54,294 nucleotides of DNA from Bordetella parapertussis (GCA_945875935.1 CAMCNE010000003.1:1-54294), one strand, 5' to 3'; positions 33,101 to 41,065 are shown, numbered from the stretch's first letter. Translations and numbers: made by a program. Notes: a model not told the origin generated them from the letters alone.

Positions 33101-33460
33101 TCAGGCAGAGCCGAAACGCAACGCCCGCCCGGCTTGTTCGCTGGCACAACTCGACAACACGTCATGAAACTCGGTGCCACTGCGCGTATCAATCCAGCGC
33201 CCGCTGGCGCACTTGAAATGGAATCCACCGCTGCGCGCAGCCAGCCACAGCTCATGCAGAGGCGGTTGCGCGTTGATCACGATCTTGCTGCCATCCGGAA
33301 AGCTGAGCTCCAGCAAGCCTCCCGTGCGGCTTGAATCGATGTCGATCACATCGTCTTGCAGCCACCGGTCAACCGTTTCCTCAATCCGTGCCAGCACGGC
33401 AGCAGCCAAGGCGTGAAACTCGCTGTCGGTCAACGATCTTGGAAGGTTCGACTCGGGCAT
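33101..33460 (-). CDS. cyaY: Frataxin-like iron-sulfur assembly protein CyaY
   Basis: The chosen start (MPESNLPRSLTDSEFHALA) yields 119 residues, the usual size. The acidic first helix and LQDDVIDIDSSRTGGLLELSFPDGSKIVINAQPPLHELWLAA (seen in pieces) correspond to the frataxin sheet; SGGFHFK and WIDTRSGTEF complete the fold. CyaY binds iron and modulates the IscS cysteine desulfurase. The longer open frame upstream overlaps lptM on the other strand and is rejected. The cyaY start codon faces the lptM gene, and its stop lies 26 bp from the PBP1A stop. Confidence 0.95.
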   Translation of the reverse strand: MPESNLPRSLTDSEFHALAAAVLARIEETVDRWLQDDVIDIDSSRTGGLLELSFPDGSKIVINAQPPLHELWLAARSGGFHFKCASGRWIDTRSGTEFHDVLSSCASEQAGRALRFGSA

Positions 33461-33479
33461 GGTCAGTAGAATTCTGTGG

Positions 33480-33680
33480 ATGTCGAAAAGCACTCTGAGT
33501 CTAGTCTCCAAGGTCCACGGACCGGTTCGTCTGGTGTTCTTGATGGCCTTGGGCGCGATGCTTTCGGGGTGCGGACAGAAAGGCCCGCTGTTCATGCCGG
33601 GTCAGCCCAAGCTTCAGGCGGCGCTCACCCAAGCTGAGGCCATGTCGCCCACGACAACTGATCGTTTGGCCAGCCGATGA
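33480..33680 (+). CDS. lptM: LPS-assembly lipoprotein LptM
   Basis: This 66-residue lipoprotein has a hydrophobic signal and the lipobox MLSGC with Cys31, followed by GQKGPLFMP, the conserved signature of LptM (formerly YifL), which promotes correct disulfide formation in the LptD-LptE complex. An alternative ATG at 33459, seven codons upstream, would share a CATG with the cyaY start codon. Neither start has a strong ribosome binding site. The stop overlaps the lysA start by four bases; lptM-lysA beside cyaY is a familiar proteobacterial block. Confidence 0.88.
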   Translation: MSKSTLSLVSKVHGPVRLVFLMALGAMLSGCGQKGPLFMPGQPKLQAALTQAEAMSPTTTDRLASR

Positions 33681-34963
33681 AGCTGCCAGGCGCGCCTCAT
33701 CTGGCTTACCGCGACGACACGCTCACCCTGGACGGTTGTGGCCTGCCCGATTTGGCAGAGCGCTTCGGCACTCCGCTTTACGTTTACTCGCGCACCGCGA
33801 TGCTCGCCGCGCTCGCGGCTTACCAAAGCGCCCTTGAGGGACGAGCCCACCTCGTGTGCTTTGCGGTCAAGGCCAACTCAAGCTTGGCCGTACTGCAGAC
33901 GTTTGCGCAAGCTGGTTGTGGCTTTGACATCGTGTCTGGCGGTGAGCTTGAGCGTGTGCTGGCTGCTGGCGCTGACCCATCCAAAGTGGTTTTCTCAGGC
34001 GTGGGCAAGACACGCGCTGAAATGCGCCAAGCACTTGCCGCCGGCGTGATGTGTTTCAACGTCGAGAGCGAGGCCGAACTCGAGACCCTGTCTTCGGTGG
34101 CTGTGCAATCCGGGCAAACAGCACGCATCAGCTTGCGTGTGAACCCCGATGTCGACGCCAAGACTCACCCTTACATCTCCACGGGTCTCAAGGACAACAA
34201 GTTCGGCATCGCCCACGAGCGAGCCTTGGCCGCCTACGCGCGCGCTGCCGGGCTTGCGGGGCTCGAGGTCGTTGGCATCGATTGCCACATCGGCTCGCAA
34301 ATCACCGAGGTCGCGCCTTACCTCGATGCCGTCGATCGCATGCTGGATCTGGTCGAGGCGGTCGAAGCCACCGGCGTGCGAGTGCATCACCTGGACCTCG
34401 GCGGCGGGCTGGGCATCACTTACACCAACGAGCAACCACCTTCGGCGGCCGAGTTGATTGGAGCATTGCTGCAGCGCATCGATGCCCGCGGCCACGCACA
34501 TCGCAAACTGATGTTCGAGCCTGGCCGCTCGCTTGTGGGCAATGCGGGGGTGCTTCTCACCGAGGTTCTGTACCTGAAGCGGTCTCACGAAGCCGGGGGC
34601 AAGAATTTCTGCATCGTGGATGCCGGCATGAATGACCTGATGCGTCCGGCGATGTACGAGGCCTGGATGGGCATCTCGCCCTGCCGTTTGAGCGACGCCG
34701 AGCCGGTGACTTATGACGTGGTCGGGCCCGTATGTGAATCGGGGGACTGGTTGGGGCGCGACCGTGATCTGGCCGTTCAACAAGGCGATCTGCTGGCAGT
34801 CTTGTCGGCAGGCGCCTACGGAATGAGCATGGCCAGCAACTACAACACCCGCGGCCGCGCAGCAGAGGTCATGGTGTCAGCCGATCAGTCTTGGCTGATC
34901 CGGGACCGCGAGACGCCCACCGAGCTTTTCCACGGCGAACACTTGCTGCCAGCACAAAGCTAG
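33677..34963 (+). CDS. lysA: Diaminopimelate decarboxylase
   Basis: This 428-residue PLP enzyme makes L-lysine from meso-diaminopimelate, the last step of lysine biosynthesis. The Schiff-base lysine is K65 in CFAVKANSSLAVL. DCHIGSQI, the glycine loop LDLGGGLGITY, EPGRSLVGNAG and the substrate-binding GPVCESGDWL are all present. It is translationally coupled to lptM and converges on a lipoprotein gene so tightly that the two stop codons share one CTAG (34960-34963). Confidence 0.97.
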   Translation: MKLPGAPHLAYRDDTLTLDGCGLPDLAERFGTPLYVYSRTAMLAALAAYQSALEGRAHLVCFAVKANSSLAVLQTFAQAGCGFDIVSGGELERVLAAGADPSKVVFSGVGKTRAEMRQALAAGVMCFNVESEAELETLSSVAVQSGQTARISLRVNPDVDAKTHPYISTGLKDNKFGIAHERALAAYARAAGLAGLEVVGIDCHIGSQITEVAPYLDAVDRMLDLVEAVEATGVRVHHLDLGGGLGITYTNEQPPSAAELIGALLQRIDARGHAHRKLMFEPGRSLVGNAGVLLTEVLYLKRSHEAGGKNFCIVDAGMNDLMRPAMYEAWMGISPCRLSDAEPVTYDVVGPVCESGDWLGRDRDLAVQQGDLLAVLSAGAYGMSMASNYNTRGRAAEVMVSADQSWLIRDRETPTELFHGEHLLPAQS

Positions 34964-35688
34964 CGCGGGCCAGGTCCAAGCAGCTTCACCTCGCCGTAAA
35001 AAGCGCGCACATGGGTGCGGGTGTTGTCTGCATCGGTCATCAAGGCCACCGATGTCAGCGCGCCGGGCTCTTCGCCAAAGGCTTTTCTGAAATCGCTGGC
35101 AATGTCCCGATCGTGAAACCGCCACACCGACGTTTGCGTCGGGCCCGAGTCAACGACGATCTTTCGGATCCGACTGGTGCGAGCCGCAACGATCACTGAG
35201 CCCACAGGGGCATGGTTGTCCCACACATACATCAGCGTCGCGTAGGGCGGGGGCTCGCCGATCACGCCTTCGACCAGATCAAACAGCAACCGGTCCTTGA
35301 CCGGCAGCTTGTTGAAATCGCCGTCAAAGGCCAGCACCAGCCGCACCGGCGCGTCTTCGTGCTCCTGCACGCTCAGATCGGCCTTCTCCATCAGCTGAGG
35401 CACCATCCACGAAAACGCCAGATGGCCCAATTCATCGGGCTGCACACGCACCATCTTTCGATACAAGCTGACCGAGTGGTCTGCATCGGCCTGAATCACG
35501 GGTTGACCGTCCAGAGTGATTGGCGCGTATCGCGTCGCTCGCTTGAAGGGAAATTCGAACGGTCGCCAAGAGTCCGGATCACTGCGCGAAGCAACCCGCT
35601 CGTCCGGCGTGGCCACGCAGCCTGACAGCACAAACGCGACCAACGCCATGCCCCATAGCCGAGCCCGTGGGCCGCAGGCTTTGGCCAT
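34960..35688 (-). CDS. DUF3047-like lipoprotein of unknown function
   Basis: The chosen start gives 242 residues with basic residues, a hydrophobic stretch and the lipobox VLSGC, indicating a lipoprotein. The body contains WRPFEFPFKRATRYAP, AFDGDFNKLPVKDRLLFDL, YATLMYVWDN and RKIVVDSGPTQTSVWRFHDRDIASDFRKAFGEEPG. This pattern matches what I know as the DUF3047 family, of unknown biochemical role. No transmembrane segment follows the signal. It is probably monocistronic, with the porin terminator upstream. Convergent with lysA. Confidence 0.8.
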   Translation of the reverse strand: MAKACGPRARLWGMALVAFVLSGCVATPDERVASRSDPDSWRPFEFPFKRATRYAPITLDGQPVIQADADHSVSLYRKMVRVQPDELGHLAFSWMVPQLMEKADLSVQEHEDAPVRLVLAFDGDFNKLPVKDRLLFDLVEGVIGEPPPYATLMYVWDNHAPVGSVIVAARTSRIRKIVVDSGPTQTSVWRFHDRDIASDFRKAFGEEPGALTSVALMTDADNTRTHVRAFYGEVKLLGPGPR

Positions 35689-35781
35689 CGCCGACCCTGA
35701 TGTGCTCACGCGCGCAAAACTGACTGCAAGGGCCACGGAGGTCACCAAACGATCACCCAAAAAGGCTCGTCCACAACGAAG

Positions 35782-35803
35782 AAAGCCGCCCGAGGGCGGC
35801 TTT
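35782..35803 (-). terminator. Rho-independent terminator after the porin gene
   Basis: GCCGCC (35785-35790) and GGCGGC (35795-35800) form a perfect stem with a CGAG tetraloop. AAA and TTT flanks extend it on both sides. On the minus strand it stands about 28 bp past the porin stop, with a short U-run. The symmetry would permit limited action on the other strand too. Confidence 0.8.
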
Positions 35804-35831
35804 CAGATATCAACCCATCTCCGTCAGAAGA

Positions 35832-37052
35832 TCAGAAGGTGTGGGCGAGACCAATGTTGTACTCATTCTTGCGATTGAAGTACTCGTCTTGATCACCGCT
35901 GCGGCCGATGACCACGCCGTAGAGCGACGTGCGCTTCGACAAGGCATATTCAGCCGACATGCCGTACTTGGCTTGGCTGACTTCGCTGTCAAGCCAAACG
36001 CTTTTGGCCAAATTACTGCCGGACAACTCAGACTGGGTGTATTGGGCCACAAACGTCCACTTGCCCACCGGAACCTTCACGCCAAAGTTGCTGGCCTTGA
36101 GGTCAACGCCAGATTTACTACCTACGGTGCTACCGGTATTCTTGTTGAAGGTCGTCATGGCATTTGCGCCAAATGCCTGGGTCACATCGGTACCATCTTG
36201 ATAAGCGGCATAGATCTTCGCAAATCCGAGGTCATAGTTGGCGCCGATCGTGCCAGTCTTGGACGCAGAACCACTGGTCCCGTTGCCATTGATCTGCTCG
36301 TAAACCAAATCGGCAGAAAGCGGACCCGCCGTCACGATGAACCCCACGCCTGTGTACGAAGCGATATTACCTGCTGCAGTGGTGTTGCCACTGAACGCTG
36401 CGGTGGCGTTGCCTGTCGGTGCAGCCGCCTTTTCGCCGAAGCTGTAGGTGGCAATCATCTGTGCAATACCCATGAAGCTGGGCGAGCGGTACGAAAACGC
36501 GTTGTCGACGCGGGTGCCAAAGTTGTTGAAGTAGGCCAGATTCTGGTTGTAACCAGTCTGCTTGCGGTTGGTTCCGATCACTTCGGAAATGTTCAACTGG
36601 TTTTCGCCGCTGGCGTCGTTGATCGTGCGGTTGACTTCACGCGACAGGGTTTCCAAGCGACCGAAGCGGATGTCACCCCAAGTCGTTGAACCCAAGGCCA
36701 CATAGGCCTCGCGGTTGAACATCGAATTCGTAGACGTCTGGGTGGCGCCCCCGTTTGCACCGGTGTCAACCGCGATCTGGGATTCCAGCTTGAAGTAAGC
36801 CTTGAGGCCGTCGCCGAGATCTTCGGTACCGCGCATGCCAAAGCGAGAAGCTCCAAGGCCACCCGAGCCACCGTCGTTCATCCCGGCGACCGACTCACCG
36901 ACCTTGGCATTCTTGCCAGCCAAGCCCATGCTGCCAGGGTCCACAGAACCCACGTTTGCGTCAACGCGGCCATAAAGAGTGACCGAAGATTGGGCCGAAG
37001 CGAGGCCGGTGAAAGCACCCAAGACCGCGAGGGCGACGACTGATTTTTTCAT
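35832..37052 (-). CDS. General trimeric porin
   Basis: This 406-residue precursor has a signal peptide (MKKSVVALAVLGAFTGLASA, cleavage before Q), a mature start SSVTLYGRVDANVG and the C-terminal phenylalanine in GLAHTF that BamA recognises. GASRFGMRGTEDLGDGLKAYFKLE and REAYVALGSTTWGDIRFGR are standard for betaproteobacterial 16-stranded porins (Omp32 type). A good AGGAGA lies ahead of the ATG (tctcct at 37061-37066 on the plus strand). It is likely a major outer-membrane protein for anions or small solutes. Codon choice is somewhat less GC-rich than its neighbours, as is common for highly expressed porins. Confidence 0.94.
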   Translation of the reverse strand: MKKSVVALAVLGAFTGLASAQSSVTLYGRVDANVGSVDPGSMGLAGKNAKVGESVAGMNDGGSGGLGASRFGMRGTEDLGDGLKAYFKLESQIAVDTGANGGATQTSTNSMFNREAYVALGSTTWGDIRFGRLETLSREVNRTINDASGENQLNISEVIGTNRKQTGYNQNLAYFNNFGTRVDNAFSYRSPSFMGIAQMIATYSFGEKAAAPTGNATAAFSGNTTAAGNIASYTGVGFIVTAGPLSADLVYEQINGNGTSGSASKTGTIGANYDLGFAKIYAAYQDGTDVTQAFGANAMTTFNKNTGSTVGSKSGVDLKASNFGVKVPVGKWTFVAQYTQSELSGSNLAKSVWLDSEVSQAKYGMSAEYALSKRTSLYGVVIGRSGDQDEYFNRKNEYNIGLAHTF

Positions 37053-37381
37053 TTGAGAAATCTCCTGAACTGACCATTGAAATCGGAACGAAACTGGAGC
37101 GATTCAACGCCGCCAATCACCAACAGGCCGAATGGTAGTCACAAGCCCGCGAAATTCCATCGCTGCGCCCACCGACAACCAAAAAAAACCAAGGCACACT
37201 GACGGTGTGTTGCCCGAACGCCACACGACCCACGTGGCACATTTCGTGTCACAAAGACTGGGCGAAGGCAGGCGTAGCGCAACAAAATCAGGTGAGCACA
37301 AACCCAGCACTAACCGGCAGCCGAATGTTCATGCCGTCACTGGGTTGAGTCAAGGGTGTTTTCCAACGCAGACTTCTACAC
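37053..37381. promoter_or_regulatory. Porin/coq7 divergent regulatory region with dyads
   Basis: This 329-bp gap holds no gene. It contains CACAC-n5-GTGTG (37195-37209). A nested dyad follows: ACACGA (37223-37228) and TCGTGT (37244-37249), with the palindrome CACGTG (37231-37236) between its arms. An eight-A run lies near 37180. The dyads lie roughly 140-200 bp upstream of the porin start and 130-190 bp upstream of coq7, a plausible place for operators. I cannot identify a convincing -35/-10 pair for either gene. Confidence 0.4.
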
Positions 37382-38041
37382 ATGCTTGAGCAGATCATCA
37401 TCGCCGCCGACAACGCGCTCAGAACCCTCTCGGGAGTGGCAGTTTCCTCGCGGCAACTGCCAAACGCAAACTTCAGCCCGAAAGGCAGCGGCGCAGCGGA
37501 AGCCTGCGCGCACGACGATTCGCAACTCTCGCCGGCCGAGCGCTCACTGTCGGGCGCGCTGATGCGCGTCAATCATGTCGGAGAGGTTTGCGCGCAAGCC
37601 TTGTATGTGGCGCAATCGATGGCCACTCAGAACCCTGAACTGCGCGACAAGCTCAAGGCCGCAGCGCGCGATGAGACCGATCACTTGGTCTGGACACAAC
37701 AGCGCCTGACCGAACTGGGCGCACGCCCCAGTTTGCTCAACCCGCTTTGGTACGCGGGCTCCTTTGTGATGGGTTGGGTGGCAGGCCGCAGCAGCGAAGC
37801 GATGGGTTTGGGCTTTGTGGTGGAAACAGAGCGGCAGGTTGAGCATCACCTCGAAGGCCACCTGGACAGGCTGCCAGCATCAGACCAGCGATCCCGCGCG
37901 ATCGTGATTCAAATGAAAGCCGACGAGTCGCGCCATGCCCAAGAGGCACAGCAGTCGGGAGCCAGCGAACTGCCCTCGCCGCTGCGCTGGGCGATGCGCA
38001 CAGCCGCTGGGGTCATGACGCGCACGGCTCACTACCTGTGA
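37382..38041 (+). CDS. coq7: Ubiquinone biosynthesis hydroxylase Coq7
   Basis: This 219-residue di-iron enzyme hydroxylates 2-polyprenyl-3-methyl-6-methoxy-1,4-benzoquinone in ubiquinone synthesis; it replaces UbiF in many Betaproteobacteria. The iron ligands are visible in MRVNHVGEVCAQALY (Glu, first helix region), DETDHLVW (ExxH), FVVETERQVEHHL and KADESRHAQEA (ExxH). An N-terminal extension of about 55 residues precedes the core, as in related proteins. The ribosome binding site is not obvious. It ends at a strong hairpin shared with the convergent OsmC-type gene. Confidence 0.94.
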   Translation: MLEQIIIAADNALRTLSGVAVSSRQLPNANFSPKGSGAAEACAHDDSQLSPAERSLSGALMRVNHVGEVCAQALYVAQSMATQNPELRDKLKAAARDETDHLVWTQQRLTELGARPSLLNPLWYAGSFVMGWVAGRSSEAMGLGFVVETERQVEHHLEGHLDRLPASDQRSRAIVIQMKADESRHAQEAQQSGASELPSPLRWAMRTAAGVMTRTAHYL

Positions 38042-38048
38042 TCACATG

Positions 38049-38074
38049 CCATCCCGCCATTTACGGCGGGATGG
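38049..38074. terminator. Bidirectional hairpin between coq7 and the OsmC-type gene
   Basis: CCATCCCGCC (38049-38058) pairs perfectly with GGCGGGATGG (38065-38074) across a six-base loop. It fills the 35-bp gap between the convergent stops at 38041 and 38077. There is no long T-run on either side, but position and stability suggest a shared terminator. Confidence 0.7.
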
Positions 38075-38076
38075 GA

Positions 38077-38499
38077 TCAGACGGTCACGATGTCAAAGCT
38101 GGTGGTGATTTCGGCAGTTTTACCGAGCATGATGCTTGCGGAGCAATATTTGTCGTGCGACATCTGAATTGCCCTTTCCACCGCAGCGGCTGAAATGTCG
38201 CTGCCTGTGATGGTGAAGTGCATGTTGATTTTGGTGAACACCTTGGGGTCGGTCTCGGCCCGGGTTGAGGTCACCTTGACCTGACAGCCCGTCACCGCTT
38301 GCCTGCCACGCCGCAGGATCAGCACCACGTCATAGGCTGTACAGCCAGCCGTGCCGGCGAGCACGGTTTCCATCGGGCGCGGCGCCAAGTTACGGCCGCC
38401 CCCCTCAGGGGCACCGTCCATCACGATCATGTGCCCGCTACCCGTCTCTGCCACAAAGCTCATGCCAGAAGCAGCAACCCAATTGACCACGCAGTCCAT
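38077..38499 (-). CDS. OsmC family protein (YhfA-like)
   Basis: This 140-residue protein has the two conserved cysteines of the OsmC superfamily: one in AGTAGCTAYDVVLIL in the central helix and one in MSHDKYCSASIML near the C-terminus. RNLAPRPMETVLA precedes the first. Family members are thiol-dependent peroxidases or, for YhfA-type proteins, of unsettled role. It is probably monocistronic. Its promoter would lie in the same 335-bp gap as the small RNA candidate, read in the opposite direction. Confidence 0.9.
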   Translation of the reverse strand: MDCVVNWVAASGMSFVAETGSGHMIVMDGAPEGGGRNLAPRPMETVLAGTAGCTAYDVVLILRRGRQAVTGCQVKVTSTRAETDPKVFTKINMHFTITGSDISAAAVERAIQMSHDKYCSASIMLGKTAEITTSFDIVTV

Positions 38500-38621
38500 T
38501 CAGACCCCCATCGACATCACTGATTGGAGATTGTCCACGGGGGTTGACGGCACGGCTGGCAAATATGAATCCATCAGGAAAATTTGCTTGCGCAAACCCA
38601 ACGGAATCCGTACTATCCCTA

Positions 38622-38709
38622 CATGTTGTTTTGATGCTCTTTCCCGTTTGTCTCCTCCACCTCCGTAATGGTGGATTTGGCCCAAGGCAGAAATGCCTTG
38701 GGCCTTTTT
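38622..38709 (+). ncRNA. Candidate small RNA with anti-Shine-Dalgarno motif
   Basis: TACTAT (38611-38616) is a fair -10, with a weak TTGCGC -35 17 bp before it (38588-38593), so transcription may start near 38622. The transcript would be about 88 nt. It has a CU-rich single strand (CTCTTTCCCGTTTGTCTCC), a six-pair hairpin TCCACC/GGTGGA (38656-38661 with 38670-38675) and a strong terminator. CACCTCC (38658-38664) equals the anti-Shine-Dalgarno core of 16S rRNA, and CTCCTCC lies just ahead. Rfam holds a betaproteobacterial toxic small RNA family that I believe looks similar; this is from memory and unchecked. An ilvA leader is an alternative, since an in-frame ATG CTC TTT... reads through this region with several Leu codons, but that frame does not stop before the terminator. 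Confidence 0.6.
38679..38709 (+). terminator. Strong rho-independent terminator of the small RNA candidate
   Basis: GGCCCAAGGC (38679-38688) pairs perfectly with GCCTTGGGCC (38695-38704) over a six-base loop and is followed by five T. It is the best intrinsic terminator in the window. No protein gene on the plus strand ends upstream of it, because coq7 has its own hairpin and the OsmC-type gene runs the other way. It therefore implies a short transcript that begins inside this gap. Confidence 0.88.
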
Positions 38710-38834
38710 ATTGGGTGTTTTTGGCTTGCGTCAAGCAGCGCGCTGCGGCCGTCAGGTCGCTCGATGTCAACGCTTAACATCCACGACCGCGTGCAGGACG
38801 GCCTGCAAGCAAAACCTCGCAGCCCGGAGACACG

Positions 38835-40415
38835 ATGTCTGGCCCCAAAGCACGCAAGGCCCCGAAGCCGTTGAGCCAAGCGGTCGCAAATGGTGAACCG
38901 CTGGGGTTGGATGACTATCTGCGAAAGATCCTGACTGCGCGGGTTTATGACGTGGCGATCGAGACCTCGCTGGAACTGGCGCGCAATCTCAGCAAGCGAG
39001 TGCACAACCAGGTGCTGCTCAAACGCGAGGACAGCCAACCCGTGTTCAGTTTCAAGTTGCGTGGGGCTTACAACAAGCTCGCTCAGCTGACAGCCGAACA
39101 ACGCGACAGAGGCGTCATCTGCGCGTCAGCCGGCAACCACGCCCAAGGCGTCGCTCTTGGCGCCAAACGATTGGGCTGCAAGGCATTGATCGTCATGCCG
39201 CTGACCACACCCAAGCTGAAGGTCGACGCGGTCAAGGCTCTCGGCGGCTCGGTGGTGCTTCACGGCGAAAGCTACTCGGATGCCCACGCACACGCGCTCG
39301 AACTTGAGCAGCAGCATGGGCTGACCTTTGTCCACCCGTTTGACGATCCCGATGTGATTGCGGGCCAGGGCACGATTGCCGTGGAGATCCTGCGGCAACA
39401 CCCAGACCCTATCGAGGCGGTGTTCGTAGCGATTGGTGGCGGTGGATTGATCTCCGGGGTGGCGGCTTACATCAAGGCCGTTCGCCCGGAAATCAAAGTC
39501 ATCGGCGTGCAGATGAATGACTCAGACGCGATGATCCGCTCGGTCAAGGCTGGAAAAAGAGTCAGCCTGCCTGAGGTCGGCTTGTTCTCGGACGGAACGG
39601 CTGTCAAGCAAGTCGGCGTGGAAACGTTCCGTCTGACTCGTGAACTGGTCGATGACTTCATCACCGTTGACGCAGATGCCGTGTGCGCCGCCATCAAGGA
39701 CGTTTTCCAGGACACCCGCAGCATCCTCGAGCCAGCGGGCGCGCTGTCGGTGGCTGGCGCAAAGCAATACATCGAAAAACACCAACTGAGTGGTCAGACG
39801 CTGGTGGCCATCGCATGCGGCGCCAACATGAACTTTGACCGCCTGCGCTTTGTCGCCGAGCGCGCCGATATCGGAGAAGACCGCGAGGCGCTTCTGGCCG
39901 TGACGCTGCCTGAGGAGCGAGGCAGCTTCAAACGTTTTTGCGAAGTGATCGGCCCGCGTTCGGTGACGGAGTTCAACTACAGAATCTCCGACGAAAAAAC
40001 GGCCCACGTGTTCATCGGTGTGGCGACGGCACAGCGGGGCGATTCAAGCGCGCTGGCTGCCAACTTCAACCGGCAGGGCTTTCGCGCCATCGACCTGACA
40101 CACGACGAATTGGCCAAGCTCCACCTGCGGCACATGGTGGGCGGACGAAGTGAATTGGCTCGGGATGAGCGGCTGTACCGGTTTGTTTTCCCGGAGCGCC
40201 CCGGTGCGCTGATGAAGTTCCTGTCCAGCTTGCACCCTGACTGGAACATCAGCCTGTTCCACTATCGCAGCACCGGCGCAGACATCGGACGCATCGTGGT
40301 CGGCATGCAAGTGCCGCGTCAGGACAAGAAGGCTTTCAAGGATTTCCTGAGCACCCTGAATTACCCGTGCGTTGATGAAACCGACAACCCCGCGTACCGG
40401 CTTTTTCTGCGCTGA
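38835..40415 (+). CDS. ilvA: Threonine dehydratase, biosynthetic
   Basis: This 526-residue PLP enzyme deaminates threonine to 2-oxobutanoate, the first step of isoleucine synthesis. The Schiff-base lysine is K74 in VFSFKLRGAYNK. SAGNHAQGVALGAK and the glycine loop AIGGGGLISGVAAY hold the phosphate. Two ACT-like regulatory domains follow from about residue 345 (EERGSFKRFCEVIG and FPERPGALMKFLSSLHPDWNISLFHYR), which mark the isoleucine-inhibited biosynthetic form. GGAG lies 6-9 bp ahead of the ATG. The gene begins 125 bp past the small RNA terminator and converges on gspC. Confidence 0.96.
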   Translation: MSGPKARKAPKPLSQAVANGEPLGLDDYLRKILTARVYDVAIETSLELARNLSKRVHNQVLLKREDSQPVFSFKLRGAYNKLAQLTAEQRDRGVICASAGNHAQGVALGAKRLGCKALIVMPLTTPKLKVDAVKALGGSVVLHGESYSDAHAHALELEQQHGLTFVHPFDDPDVIAGQGTIAVEILRQHPDPIEAVFVAIGGGGLISGVAAYIKAVRPEIKVIGVQMNDSDAMIRSVKAGKRVSLPEVGLFSDGTAVKQVGVETFRLTRELVDDFITVDADAVCAAIKDVFQDTRSILEPAGALSVAGAKQYIEKHQLSGQTLVAIACGANMNFDRLRFVAERADIGEDREALLAVTLPEERGSFKRFCEVIGPRSVTEFNYRISDEKTAHVFIGVATAQRGDSSALAANFNRQGFRAIDLTHDELAKLHLRHMVGGRSELARDERLYRFVFPERPGALMKFLSSLHPDWNISLFHYRSTGADIGRIVVGMQVPRQDKKAFKDFLSTLNYPCVDETDNPAYRLFLR

Positions 40416-40453
40416 GCATCAACGCGAACACGGTCCACAGCTGGGCCCAAACT

Positions 40454-41065
40454 TCAGCGAGCGCGCAAGCCCTTGAGGCCCTTCTGGTAGTGACCTGCCG
40501 AGGGTGGTGCCATGTCTGACAGCGAATCTCTCGTGTCATCGGCATTGGGAACAGGCTGGGCTTCGGGGTAGGTATACGTTTCGGGCACTGCGGCTGGCGC
40601 AAGGGTGCCGGTCGCAGCAGCGGTCAGGGGCGGCATTTCCAGCACGACCTCGGAAGCCGGTTCACTGCCGCTTTGAGCCATGGCCACCGTGGCCGTGCGC
40701 ATGCTGACGTCGTGCAAAACCAGGTTCGAGTCAATCAGCGCACCCACGCGGTAGACGCGCGGCGGGTTGCCGTCAACAGATATCACCGCCAGGCCCGGAC
40801 CCCCATGCTGCCTTGGCGCAGCAACGCCGGTCAAACGCAAACGCGCACCGAGCTCTTGGGCCAGGACTGGTGATTGAACCGGAGCCTGAACAGCCAGGTC
40901 AGAGCCCAGCAGCCTGGACAAATCTCCGCGAGTCAAAGAGCCCACGTCGGCGGTTGCGACTTGCATGGGAGCAGGCGCGGAATGCCCAAAGAAGCGGATG
41001 CCCCAGAACACACCTGTCCCGGCAACCAGAGCCCAGATGATGAAAGCAGCGAATCGGCTCGACAT
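40454..41065 (-). CDS. gspC: Type II secretion system protein GspC
   Basis: From the ATG at 41065 (MSSRFAAFIIWALVAGTGV) the protein has 203 residues. A single transmembrane helix near the N-terminus is followed by the homology region, with LRLTGVAAPRQHGGPGLAVISVDGNPPRVYRVGALI in pieces, that contacts the N0 domain of GspD. There is no C-terminal PDZ domain; the last 60 residues are Pro/Ala/Thr-rich and look disordered. PDZ-less GspC is common in this order. It is the only T2SS gene on the minus strand, diverging from gspG across 58 bp, so one short region must hold both promoters. Confidence 0.86.
   Translation of the reverse strand: MSSRFAAFIIWALVAGTGVFWGIRFFGHSAPAPMQVATADVGSLTRGDLSRLLGSDLAVQAPVQSPVLAQELGARLRLTGVAAPRQHGGPGLAVISVDGNPPRVYRVGALIDSNLVLHDVSMRTATVAMAQSGSEPASEVVLEMPPLTAAATGTLAPAAVPETYTYPEAQPVPNADDTRDSLSDMAPPSAGHYQKGLKGLRAR

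Noticed and set aside
33461..33595. Extended N-terminus for cyaY
   Set aside because: The 45 extra codons overlap lptM on the other strand and precede the usual frataxin start; family length favours 33460.
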